The notes under the pieces: model-generated
Databases searched by the model: none
What the model saw: the letters and a program-made list of their open reading frames with translations, nothing else
What the model was told of the DNA's origin: nothing
Made by a program: the position numbers and the translations under genes
Part shown: positions 6,736-15,066 of the stretch, piece by piece
How the letters are laid out: every line of letters starts with the position of its first letter
Numbering within the stretch: position 1 is the stretch's first letter
Source of the DNA: CAYYMX01 sp964473045
GTDB taxonomy: Bacteria; Pseudomonadota; Alphaproteobacteria; Methylaequorales; Methylaequoraceae
Length of the DNA: 17,741 bases
Reading direction: 5' to 3'
Assembly (NCBI GenBank): GCA_964473045.1
Contig: CAYYMX010000021.1
Location: 1-17,741, forward strand

Positions 6736-7896
6736 ATGAGAAAAAAAATTACTATTTTAGGTTCAACTGGTTCAATTGGTGATTCCACACTTGATATAAT
6801 AGCAAACCATCATGATAAATATGAGTTAGTTGGATTATGTATAAACAAAAATTATAAAAAGTTATATAAACAAGTTTTAAAATTTAAACCTAAATTTGTT
6901 TGTATCAATGATAAAAAGTCATTTTCTGAATTTAAAAAAATAAATTCTTTAAATAGTCTTAAAGTTTTAAATGGAGGAGAGTCTTTAACTGAAATTTTTG
7001 ATTTTGAGACAAACTTAATTGTAGCTGCTATTACTGGAGCTGCTGGACTTTTGCCTGTTGTTAAGGCAGCACAAATGGGAATTTCTATAGCTCTGGCTAA
7101 TAAGGAAAGTTTGGTTTGTTCTGGATCATTAATCACATCAATAGCAAGGAAGTCTGGGGCATCTATTCTGCCAGTAGATTCTGAACATAATGCTATTCAT
7201 CAAGTTTTGGATGAAAAAAATAAAAATATGGTTTCAAAATTAATTTTAACTGCATCAGGCGGACCCTTTCTTGAAAAAAAAATTAATGAGATGAAAAACA
7301 TTACTCCTAATGAAGCAATTAAACATCCGAATTGGTCTATGGGTAAAAAAATATCGGTTGATTCTGCAACAATGATGAATAAAGGGTTAGAACTAATTGA
7401 GGCTCATTTTTTATTTGAAATACCCCACAATAAAATTGAAATAGTAATACATCCCGAGTCAATCATTCATTCTTGTGTTGAATATTCTGATGGTTCAATC
7501 TTGTCACAAATGGGTAATCCTGATATGCGAGTTCCAATTGCGTATACTCTAGCTTATCCTGATAGAATTAACACTTGCGTTGAAAAATTAAAACTATCAA
7601 GTATAAAAAAACTAACTTTTATGGAACCTGATTATGAAAAGTTTCCGTGCTTAAAACTTGCGTATAATGCATTAAAAACGCAAAAGAGTGCTCCTACAGT
7701 ACTTAATGCATCTAATGAAGTTGCTGTTGAGGCTTTTTTAAATGAAAAGTTAAAATTTTTGTCAATTTCTAGTATTGTTGAAGAAACGTTAAATAGAGCT
7801 TCTATTTCTAGTATCAATAGTATAAAAGATGTATTAGAAATTGATAAAGAGTCCAGAATAATATCTAATGAACTAATTAATTCAGGAAATTATTAA
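6736..7896 (+). CDS. dxr: 1-deoxy-D-xylulose 5-phosphate reductoisomerase
   Basis: Dxr converts DXP to 2-C-methyl-D-erythritol 4-phosphate with NADPH, the committed step of the MEP route to isoprenoids and the target of fosmidomycin. The 386-residue protein is full length. GSTGSIG (9-15) is the NADPH-binding loop and ANKESLVCSG (121-130) is conserved. The metal ligands are Asp148 and Glu150 in PVDSEHNAI and Glu219 in SATMMNKGLELIEA. IHPESIIHS, MRVPIAYTLAYP and VLNASNEVAVEAFL complete the pattern. It supplies isoprenyl units for UppS, encoded one gene before cdsA. The uppS-cdsA-dxr order is typical of Alphaproteobacteria; E. coli has dxr first. It starts 9 bp after cdsA, without a clear Shine-Dalgarno. 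Confidence 0.98.
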   Translation: MRKKITILGSTGSIGDSTLDIIANHHDKYELVGLCINKNYKKLYKQVLKFKPKFVCINDKKSFSEFKKINSLNSLKVLNGGESLTEIFDFETNLIVAAITGAAGLLPVVKAAQMGISIALANKESLVCSGSLITSIARKSGASILPVDSEHNAIHQVLDEKNKNMVSKLILTASGGPFLEKKINEMKNITPNEAIKHPNWSMGKKISVDSATMMNKGLELIEAHFLFEIPHNKIEIVIHPESIIHSCVEYSDGSILSQMGNPDMRVPIAYTLAYPDRINTCVEKLKLSSIKKLTFMEPDYEKFPCLKLAYNALKTQKSAPTVLNASNEVAVEAFLNEKLKFLSISSIVEETLNRASISSINSIKDVLEIDKESRIISNELINSGNY

Positions 7897-7917
7897 TAAT
7901 TTTAATGTTCTTTTATA

Positions 7918-8964
7918 ATGTTTGAAACCCTAGTAAATAGTATTATCCCATTTCTAGTAATTTTAACTATTCTTGTCTTTGTTCATGAGTTAGGTCACTA
8001 TTTAGTTGCACGTTACAATGGTGTTAAAGTGGATGTATTTTCAATTGGTTTTGGCAATGAAATTTTTGGTTTTAATGATAGTCATGGTACTCGTTGGAAA
8101 TTTTCACTTATACCACTTGGTGGATATGTAAAAATGCATGGTGATGCTGATGAGGCAAGTACTAAATTGCAAAAAAATAATGTCAACCAAAATTTTTCAT
8201 TTTATCATAAAACCCTTTTGCAGAGATCGTTAATACTTTTTGCAGGACCTGCTGCAAATTTTTTTTTTTCATTTTTTGTTTTAATTTTTATTTATATTTT
8301 TTATGGCTACATGGATAATAAGCCTCTTATAAGTGAAATAGAGAAAGGAGGAGAGGCAGAAATTGCAGGTTTGAAAGTTGGAGATTTAATTGTTGAGGCA
8401 AATGAAAAGTTGGTGCCAGATTTAATTTCATTACGAGAAATAATAACTAAGCATGATCATTCGGAAATTAAATTAACTATAAATAGAAATAATAAGCTTA
8501 GTGATTTTGTTGTGGGTATAAAAAACAATAAAATTGGTATTAAGGGAACTGTTGAAAATAAAAAACTTTCTTTTTTAAATTCATGCAGTAAATCAATAGA
8601 ACAAATCTATTATTTTATTAAAATAACACTATTTGGTATTTTTGAAATGTTTACTGGTTCTCGGGGAACTGAAGATCTTGGAGGGCCTATAAGAATTGCC
8701 GAACTTGCTGCTGAATTTTGGAGTAAAGGACTTCAAGATACTTTGTGGTTAATGATGATAATATCTTTAAATTTAGGCTTAATAAATTTATTTCCAATAC
8801 CTATGCTTGATGGTGGTCACTTAATGTTTAATTTATTTGAGTTTTTAAATGGGAAACCCTTAAATGAAAAGGTACTTGAGATTTTTCATACAATTGGATT
8901 CGTGTTACTTTTATCACTTATGTTTTATGCAACTTATAATGATATTTCTCGTTTTTTTGAGTGA
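7918..8964 (+). CDS. rseP: site-2 intramembrane zinc metalloprotease, RseP/MmpA type
   Basis: This M50-family protease cuts transmembrane substrates inside the inner membrane. Family members release anti-sigma factors (RseA in E. coli) or process membrane proteins (MmpA in Caulobacter). The zinc motif HELGH is at 23-27 within the first membrane helix, followed by GVKVDVFSIGFG and LIPLGGYVKMHGD. A second helix spans about 107-125. One PDZ domain follows (about 137-200, with EAEIAGLKVGDLIVEANEK), and the third zinc ligand is in NLFPIPMLDGGH, with LDGG at 297-300. At 348 residues it is shorter than E. coli RseP (450, two PDZ domains); only one PDZ is visible here. No sigma-E/anti-sigma pair is in the window, so the substrate is unknown. 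Its TGA stop overlaps a GTG codon of the bamA frame. Confidence 0.95.
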   Translation: MFETLVNSIIPFLVILTILVFVHELGHYLVARYNGVKVDVFSIGFGNEIFGFNDSHGTRWKFSLIPLGGYVKMHGDADEASTKLQKNNVNQNFSFYHKTLLQRSLILFAGPAANFFFSFFVLIFIYIFYGYMDNKPLISEIEKGGEAEIAGLKVGDLIVEANEKLVPDLISLREIITKHDHSEIKLTINRNNKLSDFVVGIKNNKIGIKGTVENKKLSFLNSCSKSIEQIYYFIKITLFGIFEMFTGSRGTEDLGGPIRIAELAAEFWSKGLQDTLWLMMIISLNLGLINLFPIPMLDGGHLMFNLFEFLNGKPLNEKVLEIFHTIGFVLLLSLMFYATYNDISRFFE

Positions 8965-8972
8965 GATTAATT

Positions 8973-11321
8973 ATGAAAAATAAAAACGTTATTGTTATTT
9001 TTTTTTTCATTTCTTTTTTGAATTTATATTCATACGCTAAGGCTAACTCTCCAGGTACACCTTCATCAAGTTATAATTCTAATTATTATCACAAAAATTT
9101 AGATAAAAAAAAGATTGTTCTTGAACAAAGTTTTTCTTCACCTTACATAGAAATAGTTGTTCAAGGAAATAATAGATTGGAGCCAGCAGTGATCATAAGA
9201 GATGCTGAGGTAGATTTAATTACAAATAATGACGAAAAGAGTCTTAGTTTAGCTTTAAAAAATTTGTACAAGACTGGATATTTTGAAGATGTAAAAATAT
9301 ATAAGCAAAATAATGTTATTTATTTTAATGTTAAAGAAAATCCAATTATTGACCAAGTTTCTATTGAGGGAAATAATGAAATTAATGATGAATTAATTCT
9401 TCAAGAAATAGATTCCAAAAGTAGAAATGTTTTTTCATCAGACAAAGTCAAATCTGATGTAAAAAAAATTCAAACTTTGTACAAAAGACAAGGATTTTTT
9501 TCTACTTTTGTTGAACCAAAATTTATTAAATTAACAGAAAATAGGGTAAATTTAGTTTTTGAAGTTTTAGAAGGTAGAGAAGCTACAATAAGAAAGATTA
9601 ATTTTATAAATAATAAGGTTTTTTCTGATTCAACGTTAAGAGATGTGATTTCTTCATCTGAATATCGGTGGTATGAATTCTGGGGATCTGGTGACAAATT
9701 TGACCAAGATAGGATTAATTATGATAAGGATTTACTCAAAAAATATTATTTTGATAATGGATATATAGACTTTGAGATTGTATCAGTAAATTCTAGTCTT
9801 GTTAACAATAGAAAAGATTTTGTAATAAATCTTACAATTTTTGAAGGTAAAAGATATAGAGTTAGTGATGTGAAGTTTAAGTCAGCTATAAGAAATATAA
9901 AAAAGATTGATTTGGATGATTTAATTTTATTTAGTGCAGGGGATTGGTTTAGTTCAGAAGATGTTGATAAAAGTGCGCAAAATATTACTGAGAAAGCTTC
10001 AGAATACGGTTTTGCATTCGTAGATGTAATACCGCGAATTAAAAAAAATAAAAAAGGAACTGTAAGTGTTTTATTTGATGTTATTGAAGGAAATAAGATT
10101 TATATAGATAGAATTAATATAACTGGAAACTTAAAAACAAAAGATGAGATTCTTCGAAAAGAATTAGAACTTGTGGAAGGTGATGCATTTAATCTTGTGA
10201 AACTTCGTCAAAGTGAAAAAAACCTTAACTCATTAGGACTTTTTGATAATGTCTCATTGAATTTTAGGGGGGCAAATGATACAAATAAATCTAATATTGA
10301 CGTTGAAGTTTCTGAACGGTCAACTGGAGAATTTTCAGTTGGTGCAGGTTTTTCTTCATTAGATGGTGCTCTTGGAAACATTGGGATTAAGGAATCCAAT
10401 TTATTTGGAGAAGCAAAGGAATTATCTTTAGACCTAGGTATATCCACCAGAAAATCTAGTATAGATCTGTCTTATACAGACCCATACATTTTTAATCGAG
10501 ATTTAGCTGGGGGAATAGATATTTATGATATAAGAAAAAATAATAAAGCATACAGTGGCTATAAGCACAATTTATTAGGTTTCAAACTTCGTTCAGGATA
10601 TGAAATAATTGATGATTTAAGGCATTTTTCTAGTTATGCTTTAAGAAGAGATAAAATTCATGATATTGACAATAGTACATCTATTTATATCAAAGACCAA
10701 GAGGGCAAACGTATAACTTCAGTTATAGGTCAAGCATTACAATATGATAAACTAAATGATCGAATGAATCCTACTGATGGATACCGTTTAAGATTTGATG
10801 TTGATTACTTTGGACTAGGTGGAGATTCTGAGCATTTATTGGCAGAATTTAAAGTTGCCAACTTTTGGAGAATAACCGATGGACTTACTCTTGCTAACTT
10901 TGTTGAAGGGGGTCATCTAATGTCAATAAAGGAAATAAAAATTAATGATCGATTTTTCTTTAGTGGAGAACGTGTTAGAGGTTTTAAGAACCATGGAATA
11001 GGGCCAAGAGATACCGATACATCAGATGCTTTAGGTGGTGAAACTTATTATTTAATTAGAAATGAACTTAATTTTCCAATGGGTTTACCAGAAGAGTTAG
11101 GAGTTAGCGGAATATTGTTTACTGATGTTGGAACCTTATATGATACTTCTAGTTCTGCTCCGTCGGTGAATGATGTGGATTCATTAAGGATTTCAGCTGG
11201 ATTGGGAATCAATTGGTTATCTCCATTTGGCCCAGTGAAAATTTATCTTTCCACCGCAATAAAAAAAGAAAAATATGATAAGACCGAGATTTTTAGATTT
11301 AGTTTTGGTACAACATATTAA
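8973..11321 (+). CDS. bamA: outer membrane protein assembly factor BamA
   Basis: BamA is the Omp85-family core of the BAM complex, which inserts beta-barrel proteins into the outer membrane. From ATG 8973 the protein has 782 residues. A signal peptide has a hydrophobic core at about 6-19 and a likely cut after Ala24 (AKA|NS). A Ser/Tyr/Asn-rich linker leads to five POTRA domains at about 57-123, 124-201, 205-292, 295-374 and 377-449. The 16-strand barrel fills the rest and holds the conserved VRGF (668-671), where the Arg seats the inner lid loop. It ends FRFSFGTTY, an aromatic beta-signal with terminal Tyr rather than the more usual Phe/Trp. An in-frame GTG at 8961, overlapping the rseP stop, would add four residues; ATG 8973 gives the better signal peptide. 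It is flanked by rseP and the chaperone gene skp, as in most Proteobacteria. Confidence 0.97.
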   Translation: MKNKNVIVIFFFISFLNLYSYAKANSPGTPSSSYNSNYYHKNLDKKKIVLEQSFSSPYIEIVVQGNNRLEPAVIIRDAEVDLITNNDEKSLSLALKNLYKTGYFEDVKIYKQNNVIYFNVKENPIIDQVSIEGNNEINDELILQEIDSKSRNVFSSDKVKSDVKKIQTLYKRQGFFSTFVEPKFIKLTENRVNLVFEVLEGREATIRKINFINNKVFSDSTLRDVISSSEYRWYEFWGSGDKFDQDRINYDKDLLKKYYFDNGYIDFEIVSVNSSLVNNRKDFVINLTIFEGKRYRVSDVKFKSAIRNIKKIDLDDLILFSAGDWFSSEDVDKSAQNITEKASEYGFAFVDVIPRIKKNKKGTVSVLFDVIEGNKIYIDRINITGNLKTKDEILRKELELVEGDAFNLVKLRQSEKNLNSLGLFDNVSLNFRGANDTNKSNIDVEVSERSTGEFSVGAGFSSLDGALGNIGIKESNLFGEAKELSLDLGISTRKSSIDLSYTDPYIFNRDLAGGIDIYDIRKNNKAYSGYKHNLLGFKLRSGYEIIDDLRHFSSYALRRDKIHDIDNSTSIYIKDQEGKRITSVIGQALQYDKLNDRMNPTDGYRLRFDVDYFGLGGDSEHLLAEFKVANFWRITDGLTLANFVEGGHLMSIKEIKINDRFFFSGERVRGFKNHGIGPRDTDTSDALGGETYYLIRNELNFPMGLPEELGVSGILFTDVGTLYDTSSSAPSVNDVDSLRISAGLGINWLSPFGPVKIYLSTAIKKEKYDKTEIFRFSFGTTY

Positions 11322-11332
11322 ATATTATATTT

Positions 11333-11339
11333 GAAAGGA
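11333..11339 (+). promoter_or_regulatory. Shine-Dalgarno sequence of skp
   Basis: GAAAGGA lies 5 nt before the ATG at 11345. It is the second clear ribosome binding site in the window and fixes the skp start. The 23-bp spacer between bamA and skp contains nothing else notable apart from A/T-rich bases resembling a -10 box (TATTAT at 11323-11328). Confidence 0.7.
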
Positions 11340-11344
11340 TTCTT

Positions 11345-11947
11345 ATGAAAAATTTAATTTTGTTTTTAACTTTTGTTGTAACTTTATCATTCTACACTAG
11401 GCCTATTTTAGCTCAAGAAAAAGGCGAGAAGGCAATAGATTTAAAAAAGATTGATAAGGTTACAGATATAGATACTAATGACTTTCTTGCTCGTGTCGGA
11501 GTTGTGGATATGAAAAGAATTCTTAGCCAATCTAAGGCCTACCAAACCTTGGTTGATCAATTTGAAGAAATAAGAAGAAAACACAGAAATAATATTACAA
11601 AGCAAGAAGATCAAATAAGAGATGAAGAAAGTGATCTAATTAAGCAAAAAAATATTTTGTCTAGTGAAGTTTATACAGAAAAAGTTAAAAAACTTAATAA
11701 AAAAATCAATGAACTTAAAACTAAACAGTCTCAAGAAACAAAAAAATTTGAAATTTCATTTGAAAAATCAACAAATAAAATACAAGGAGCATTGGTTGAT
11801 GTTTTATCAATAATTGCTAATGAAGCGAATCTCAATCTAGTTTTAGCTAAAAATCAAGTTATATTGGTTGGTAAGAAGATTGATATAACAGATAAGGCTG
11901 TAGTTGAACTCAACAAAGTTCTCCCTAAAATTTCATTAGGTGATTAA
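11345..11947 (+). CDS. skp: periplasmic OmpH/Skp-family chaperone
   Basis: Skp-family proteins hold unfolded outer-membrane proteins in the periplasm on their way to BamA. The 200-residue protein has a signal peptide (hydrophobic at about 3-16, likely cut after Ala23 in ILA|QE). A short conserved strand follows, VGVVDMKRILSQSKAYQ, which is the usual start of OmpH domains. A long Lys/Glu/Gln-rich helical region covers about 70-140 and would form the coiled-coil tentacle. The C-terminal part, NLNLVLAKNQVILVGKKIDITDKAV, matches the returning strand. Sequence identity in this family is low, so the call rests on architecture plus position directly after bamA and before lpxD. It is somewhat longer than E. 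coli Skp (161), as is common in Alphaproteobacteria. Confidence 0.9.
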   Translation: MKNLILFLTFVVTLSFYTRPILAQEKGEKAIDLKKIDKVTDIDTNDFLARVGVVDMKRILSQSKAYQTLVDQFEEIRRKHRNNITKQEDQIRDEESDLIKQKNILSSEVYTEKVKKLNKKINELKTKQSQETKKFEISFEKSTNKIQGALVDVLSIIANEANLNLVLAKNQVILVGKKIDITDKAVVELNKVLPKISLGD

Positions 11948-11961
11948 ATTCAGGTAAAAAA

Positions 11962-12969
11962 TTGGTAGACAGTAGTTTTTACAAAAATTATGGACCATAC
12001 AGTCTTTCTGATCTTGCTTTGAAGCTACAATGCGAATTCATGGGTTGTAAAAACTTTAAGATTTTTGATATTGCAACATTAGATGATGCTAAAGAAAATG
12101 AAATAAGTTTTTTTTCAAGTAATAAATATTTTTCTTCACTTAATGATACGAAAGCTAGTGTTGTAATATTACAAAAAAAATATGCAAACTGTTCTGAAAA
12201 AAATTATTTAATTTCTGATGAGCCAAAATTTTTAATGGCTGAGGTTGCATCAATTTTTTATCCAAATTCAGATTATCAGAATTTCTATTTTGAAAAGAAA
12301 AATATAAAAACTAAATTTGATAATTCTGTTAGGATTTCTAAGAACTCAGTAATCCATAAAACGGCATCAATTGATAAAAATAGTTGTGTGGGTTCAAACA
12401 CAATTATTGGTCCAGGTGTTGTTTTAGGAAGAAATTGTATAATTGGTGACAATGTTTCAATCTATTTTTCTAAAGTTTCCAAAAATGTTAAAATATATCA
12501 GGGATGCAAAATAGGTGGTGAAGGTTTTGGTTTTTCAATAAGAAAAGGTGTTTTTAAAAAAATTCCACAGTTAGGTAGAGTTTTAATTGATGAGAACGTT
12601 GAGGTAGGTTGTAACTCTACAATAGATAGAGGTTCTATTGGCGATACTGTAATAAAAAAAAATACAATGATTGATAATTTAGTTCATATTGGTCACAATG
12701 TTAAAATTGGAAAAAATTGTATAATAGCGGCTATGACTGGCATTTCTGGAAGTACTACTATTGGTGATTATACAATTATAGGTGGCCAAGCTGGTATTAG
12801 TGGCCATTTAAAAATTGGTAATAATGTTAAAATAGCTGCTAAAAGTGGAGTAATGAAAGATATTAAGGATGGTGGTTCAGTAGGTGGTTATCCAGCGCGA
12901 AACATTATTGACTGGCATAGAACCTCAGTTTTAAATAAAAAGAGATTAAGGAATGAATTCAAAAAGTGA
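11962..12969 (+). CDS. lpxD: UDP-3-O-(3-hydroxyacyl)glucosamine N-acyltransferase
   Basis: LpxD adds the N-linked 3-hydroxyacyl chain from acyl-ACP in the third step of lipid A synthesis. The 335-residue protein has the N-terminal uridine-binding domain (about 1-100, opening FYKNYGPYSLSDLALKL). A left-handed parallel beta-helix of hexapeptide repeats follows (about 110-300, for example IDKNSCVGSNTIIGPGVVLG), then a short helical tail. The catalytic histidine is His245 in VHIGHNVKIG, aligned with E. coli His239. The start is TTG at 11962; the resulting N-terminus aligns with family members and no early in-frame ATG exists. Upstream CAGG is a weak ribosome binding site. The last 17 bases overlap fabZ, so the two are probably translationally coupled. 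Confidence 0.96.
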   Translation: MVDSSFYKNYGPYSLSDLALKLQCEFMGCKNFKIFDIATLDDAKENEISFFSSNKYFSSLNDTKASVVILQKKYANCSEKNYLISDEPKFLMAEVASIFYPNSDYQNFYFEKKNIKTKFDNSVRISKNSVIHKTASIDKNSCVGSNTIIGPGVVLGRNCIIGDNVSIYFSKVSKNVKIYQGCKIGGEGFGFSIRKGVFKKIPQLGRVLIDENVEVGCNSTIDRGSIGDTVIKKNTMIDNLVHIGHNVKIGKNCIIAAMTGISGSTTIGDYTIIGGQAGISGHLKIGNNVKIAAKSGVMKDIKDGGSVGGYPARNIIDWHRTSVLNKKRLRNEFKK

Positions 12970-13402
12970 AATAGATATAGAAAAAATTAAAGAACTAATT
13001 CCTCATAGGTATCCGTTTTTATTGATTGATAAACTTAAGGATATTGTTCCATTTGAAAGTGCTGTTGGCATTAAAAATGTGACTTTTAATGAAAATTACT
13101 TTCAAGGACATTTTGAATCTAAATCTGTTATGCCTGGGGCTTTGATTATAGAATCAATGGCTCAATCTGCTGGTACTTTGGTTATGTTTAGTCTAAAAAA
13201 AAATTATAAAAATATGGCAGTTTTCTTGTTAACTGTAGATAAAGCTAAATTTAGGAAGCCAGTTTGTCCGGGAGATACACTTAGAAATGAGGTAAAGAAA
13301 AAAAAAAATATAAAAAATATTTGGAAATTTAGCTGTCACTCTTATGTAGAAAAAACTTTAGTTGCTGAAGCTGAAGTTTCTGCAATCTTAAACGAAGGCT
13401 AA
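12953..13402 (+). CDS. fabZ: 3-hydroxyacyl-ACP dehydratase FabZ
   Basis: FabZ dehydrates 3-hydroxyacyl-ACP in fatty acid synthesis. It competes with LpxA and LpxD for the same substrate, which explains its place among the lpx genes. The 149-residue hot-dog-fold protein begins with IKELIPHRYPFLLIDKL. The catalytic pair is His53 (in FQGHFES) and Glu67 (in MPGALIIESMAQSAG). The usual GHFPxxPVMPG motif is altered: both prolines before VMPG are replaced (GHFESKSVMPG). KAKFRKPVCPGDTL is conserved. The ATG lies inside the end of lpxD, a 17-bp overlap in another frame. The start is supported by the conserved N-terminal helix. Confidence 0.96.
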   Translation: MNSKSEIDIEKIKELIPHRYPFLLIDKLKDIVPFESAVGIKNVTFNENYFQGHFESKSVMPGALIIESMAQSAGTLVMFSLKKNYKNMAVFLLTVDKAKFRKPVCPGDTLRNEVKKKKNIKNIWKFSCHSYVEKTLVAEAEVSAILNEG

Positions 13403-13464
13403 TTGTAATAATTTGTAATCTTTTATTATTTGTTTATTAGTTTTAATTTGTGTAAACATATATC

Positions 13465-14244
13465 ATGATACATAATAGTGCAATTGTTGAGTCTGGTGCT
13501 AAAATTGGTAAAGGAATTTCAATTGGCCCTTATACTTATATAGGAAAAAATGTAAAGCTCGGAAATAACTGCAAAATTCATAGTAATGCAGTGGTTGATG
13601 GCAATGTTGACATAGGAGATGAATGCGAGATTTTTCCTTTTAGTTCTATTGGAACTGTGCCACAGGATTTAAAATACAAAGGTGAAATAACTAAGGTTGT
13701 AATAGGTAAAAAATGTAAAATTCGCGAATATGTTACAATAAATCTTGGGACATTAGGTGGAGGAGGAATAACTAAAATAGGTAATAATTGCTTATTAATG
13801 ATTGGGACGCACATTGCCCATGACTGTTCAATTGATGATAATGTAATTTTTGCTAATCATTCAACCTTAGCCGGTCACGTAGTTATAGATCAAAATGTTG
13901 TTGTTGGGGCTTTAAGCGCCATACATCAATTTACTAGAGTAGGTGAAGGAGCAATGATTGGAGGGATGTCGGGTGTAACGGCAGATGTTATACCTTTTGG
14001 AACAGTTGTCGGTAATAGAGCAAAATTGTCAGGTTTAAATATAATAGGTTTGAAGAGAAAAAATTATAAAAAAGATGAAATTTCTGAACTAAGAAAGGTG
14101 TTTAAATTTATATTTTTTGAAAAAAAAAGAACTTTTAAATTAAGGGTAAATGAAATAATTAATTGTAATTACAGATACTACACTGTTCAAAAACTAATAA
14201 ACTTTTTGTCGGAAGAAACTGATAGATCTTTTTGTCTTCCCTAA
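13465..14244 (+). CDS. lpxA: UDP-N-acetylglucosamine O-acyltransferase
   Basis: LpxA transfers 3-hydroxyacyl from ACP to UDP-GlcNAc, the first step of lipid A synthesis. The 259-residue protein (E. coli has 262) has hexapeptide repeats from residue 2 (IHNSAIVESGAKIGKGISIG) to about 190 and then a helical C-terminus. The catalytic histidine is His119 in GTHIAHDCSIDDN, matching E. coli His125, and LAGHVVI and IHQFTRVGEGAMIGGMSGV are diagnostic. The 62-bp spacer before it is the longest inside the operon. It is almost all A/T, with a repeated TTGTAAT (13404-13410 region and 13414-13420) and a weak TTGTTT/TAAACA pair with 17-bp spacing that may be chance. No Shine-Dalgarno is visible. Confidence 0.97.
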   Translation: MIHNSAIVESGAKIGKGISIGPYTYIGKNVKLGNNCKIHSNAVVDGNVDIGDECEIFPFSSIGTVPQDLKYKGEITKVVIGKKCKIREYVTINLGTLGGGGITKIGNNCLLMIGTHIAHDCSIDDNVIFANHSTLAGHVVIDQNVVVGALSAIHQFTRVGEGAMIGGMSGVTADVIPFGTVVGNRAKLSGLNIIGLKRKNYKKDEISELRKVFKFIFFEKKRTFKLRVNEIINCNYRYYTVQKLINFLSEETDRSFCLP

Positions 14245-14253
14245 TAGTTAACA

Positions 14254-15066
14254 ATGAAAAAAATAATTCTTTTAGCAGGAAGTGGAGATTTACCAAAATT
14301 ACTTATTGATTCTTTTCTTAAAAAAAAAATAGATTTTTTTTCATTAATTTTTGAAAAAAACTTATGTAGCAATTATGTTAAAAAATATAATTATAAAGTT
14401 ATTAATTTTGGAAAAATTGTTTCTGAACTTAAAAAATTAAAGTCGCTGGGTTTTTGTAATCTTGTAATGGCTGGTGCCATTAAAAGGCCAAGTGTTTTTG
14501 ATATTAAACCTGATATAAATAGTTTAAAGTTGCTACCTAGTTTTGCTAAAAGATTAATTCAAGGAGGGGATAATAATATTTTAGCATATGCTATTAAACA
14601 TTTAGAAAAGGTTGGTTTTTGTGTTCTTAAATTAAATAAATTACTTCCTGAATGTTTTTTAGGCAATGGAAATAGTACAAAAAATAAAATTTCTAAAACC
14701 GTCATGAATGATATTAAAAAAGGAAGACAAATCTTAGATAACAATTCTAAATTCGATATTGGACAATCAGTAATCATTCAACAGGGAAATGTAATTGGTA
14801 TCGAGGCTGTTGAAGGTACTGATAATTTAATAATTAGATCTAGCAAATTTTTTTTAAATAGAGAAAAAGCAACGTTAATTAAATTAACAAAATTAAATCA
14901 AGATTTAAGAGCAGATCTACCAACTATTGGAATTAAAACAGTAATTAATTGTAAAAAATATGGATTAGGTGGAATTGCCTTCTCTGCACAAAAAACAATT
15001 TTTTTAAGGAAGGACAGCATTATTGATTATTGTAATAAAAATAAATTATTTTTATTTGGTGTCTAA
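14254..15066 (+). CDS. lpxI: UDP-2,3-diacylglucosamine pyrophosphatase LpxI
   Basis: LpxI (formerly DUF1009) hydrolyses UDP-2,3-diacylglucosamine to lipid X and UMP, replacing the unrelated LpxH in Alphaproteobacteria and some others. The 270-residue protein opens LLAGSGDLPKLL (6-17), the conserved glycine-rich start. MAGAIKRPS is at 72-80. The C-terminal catalytic domain has QGNVIGIEAVEGTDNLI (177-193) and QDLRADLPTIGIKTV (216-230). Asp221 aligns with the catalytic Asp225 reported for Caulobacter LpxI. The Lys-Pro commonly found just before QD is Leu-Asn here. It lies between lpxA and lpxB, its usual place in this class. It starts 9 bp after lpxA and ends with TAA directly abutting the lpxB ATG. 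Confidence 0.95.
   Translation: MKKIILLAGSGDLPKLLIDSFLKKKIDFFSLIFEKNLCSNYVKKYNYKVINFGKIVSELKKLKSLGFCNLVMAGAIKRPSVFDIKPDINSLKLLPSFAKRLIQGGDNNILAYAIKHLEKVGFCVLKLNKLLPECFLGNGNSTKNKISKTVMNDIKKGRQILDNNSKFDIGQSVIIQQGNVIGIEAVEGTDNLIIRSSKFFLNREKATLIKLTKLNQDLRADLPTIGIKTVINCKKYGLGGIAFSAQKTIFLRKDSIIDYCNKNKLFLFGV

Noticed and set aside
13403..13464. Internal promoter before lpxA (TTGTTT/TAAACA, 17-bp spacing; AATAAT/ATTATT repeat)
   Set aside because: Both boxes match poorly and the spacer is nearly all A/T, so similar matches occur throughout the window.
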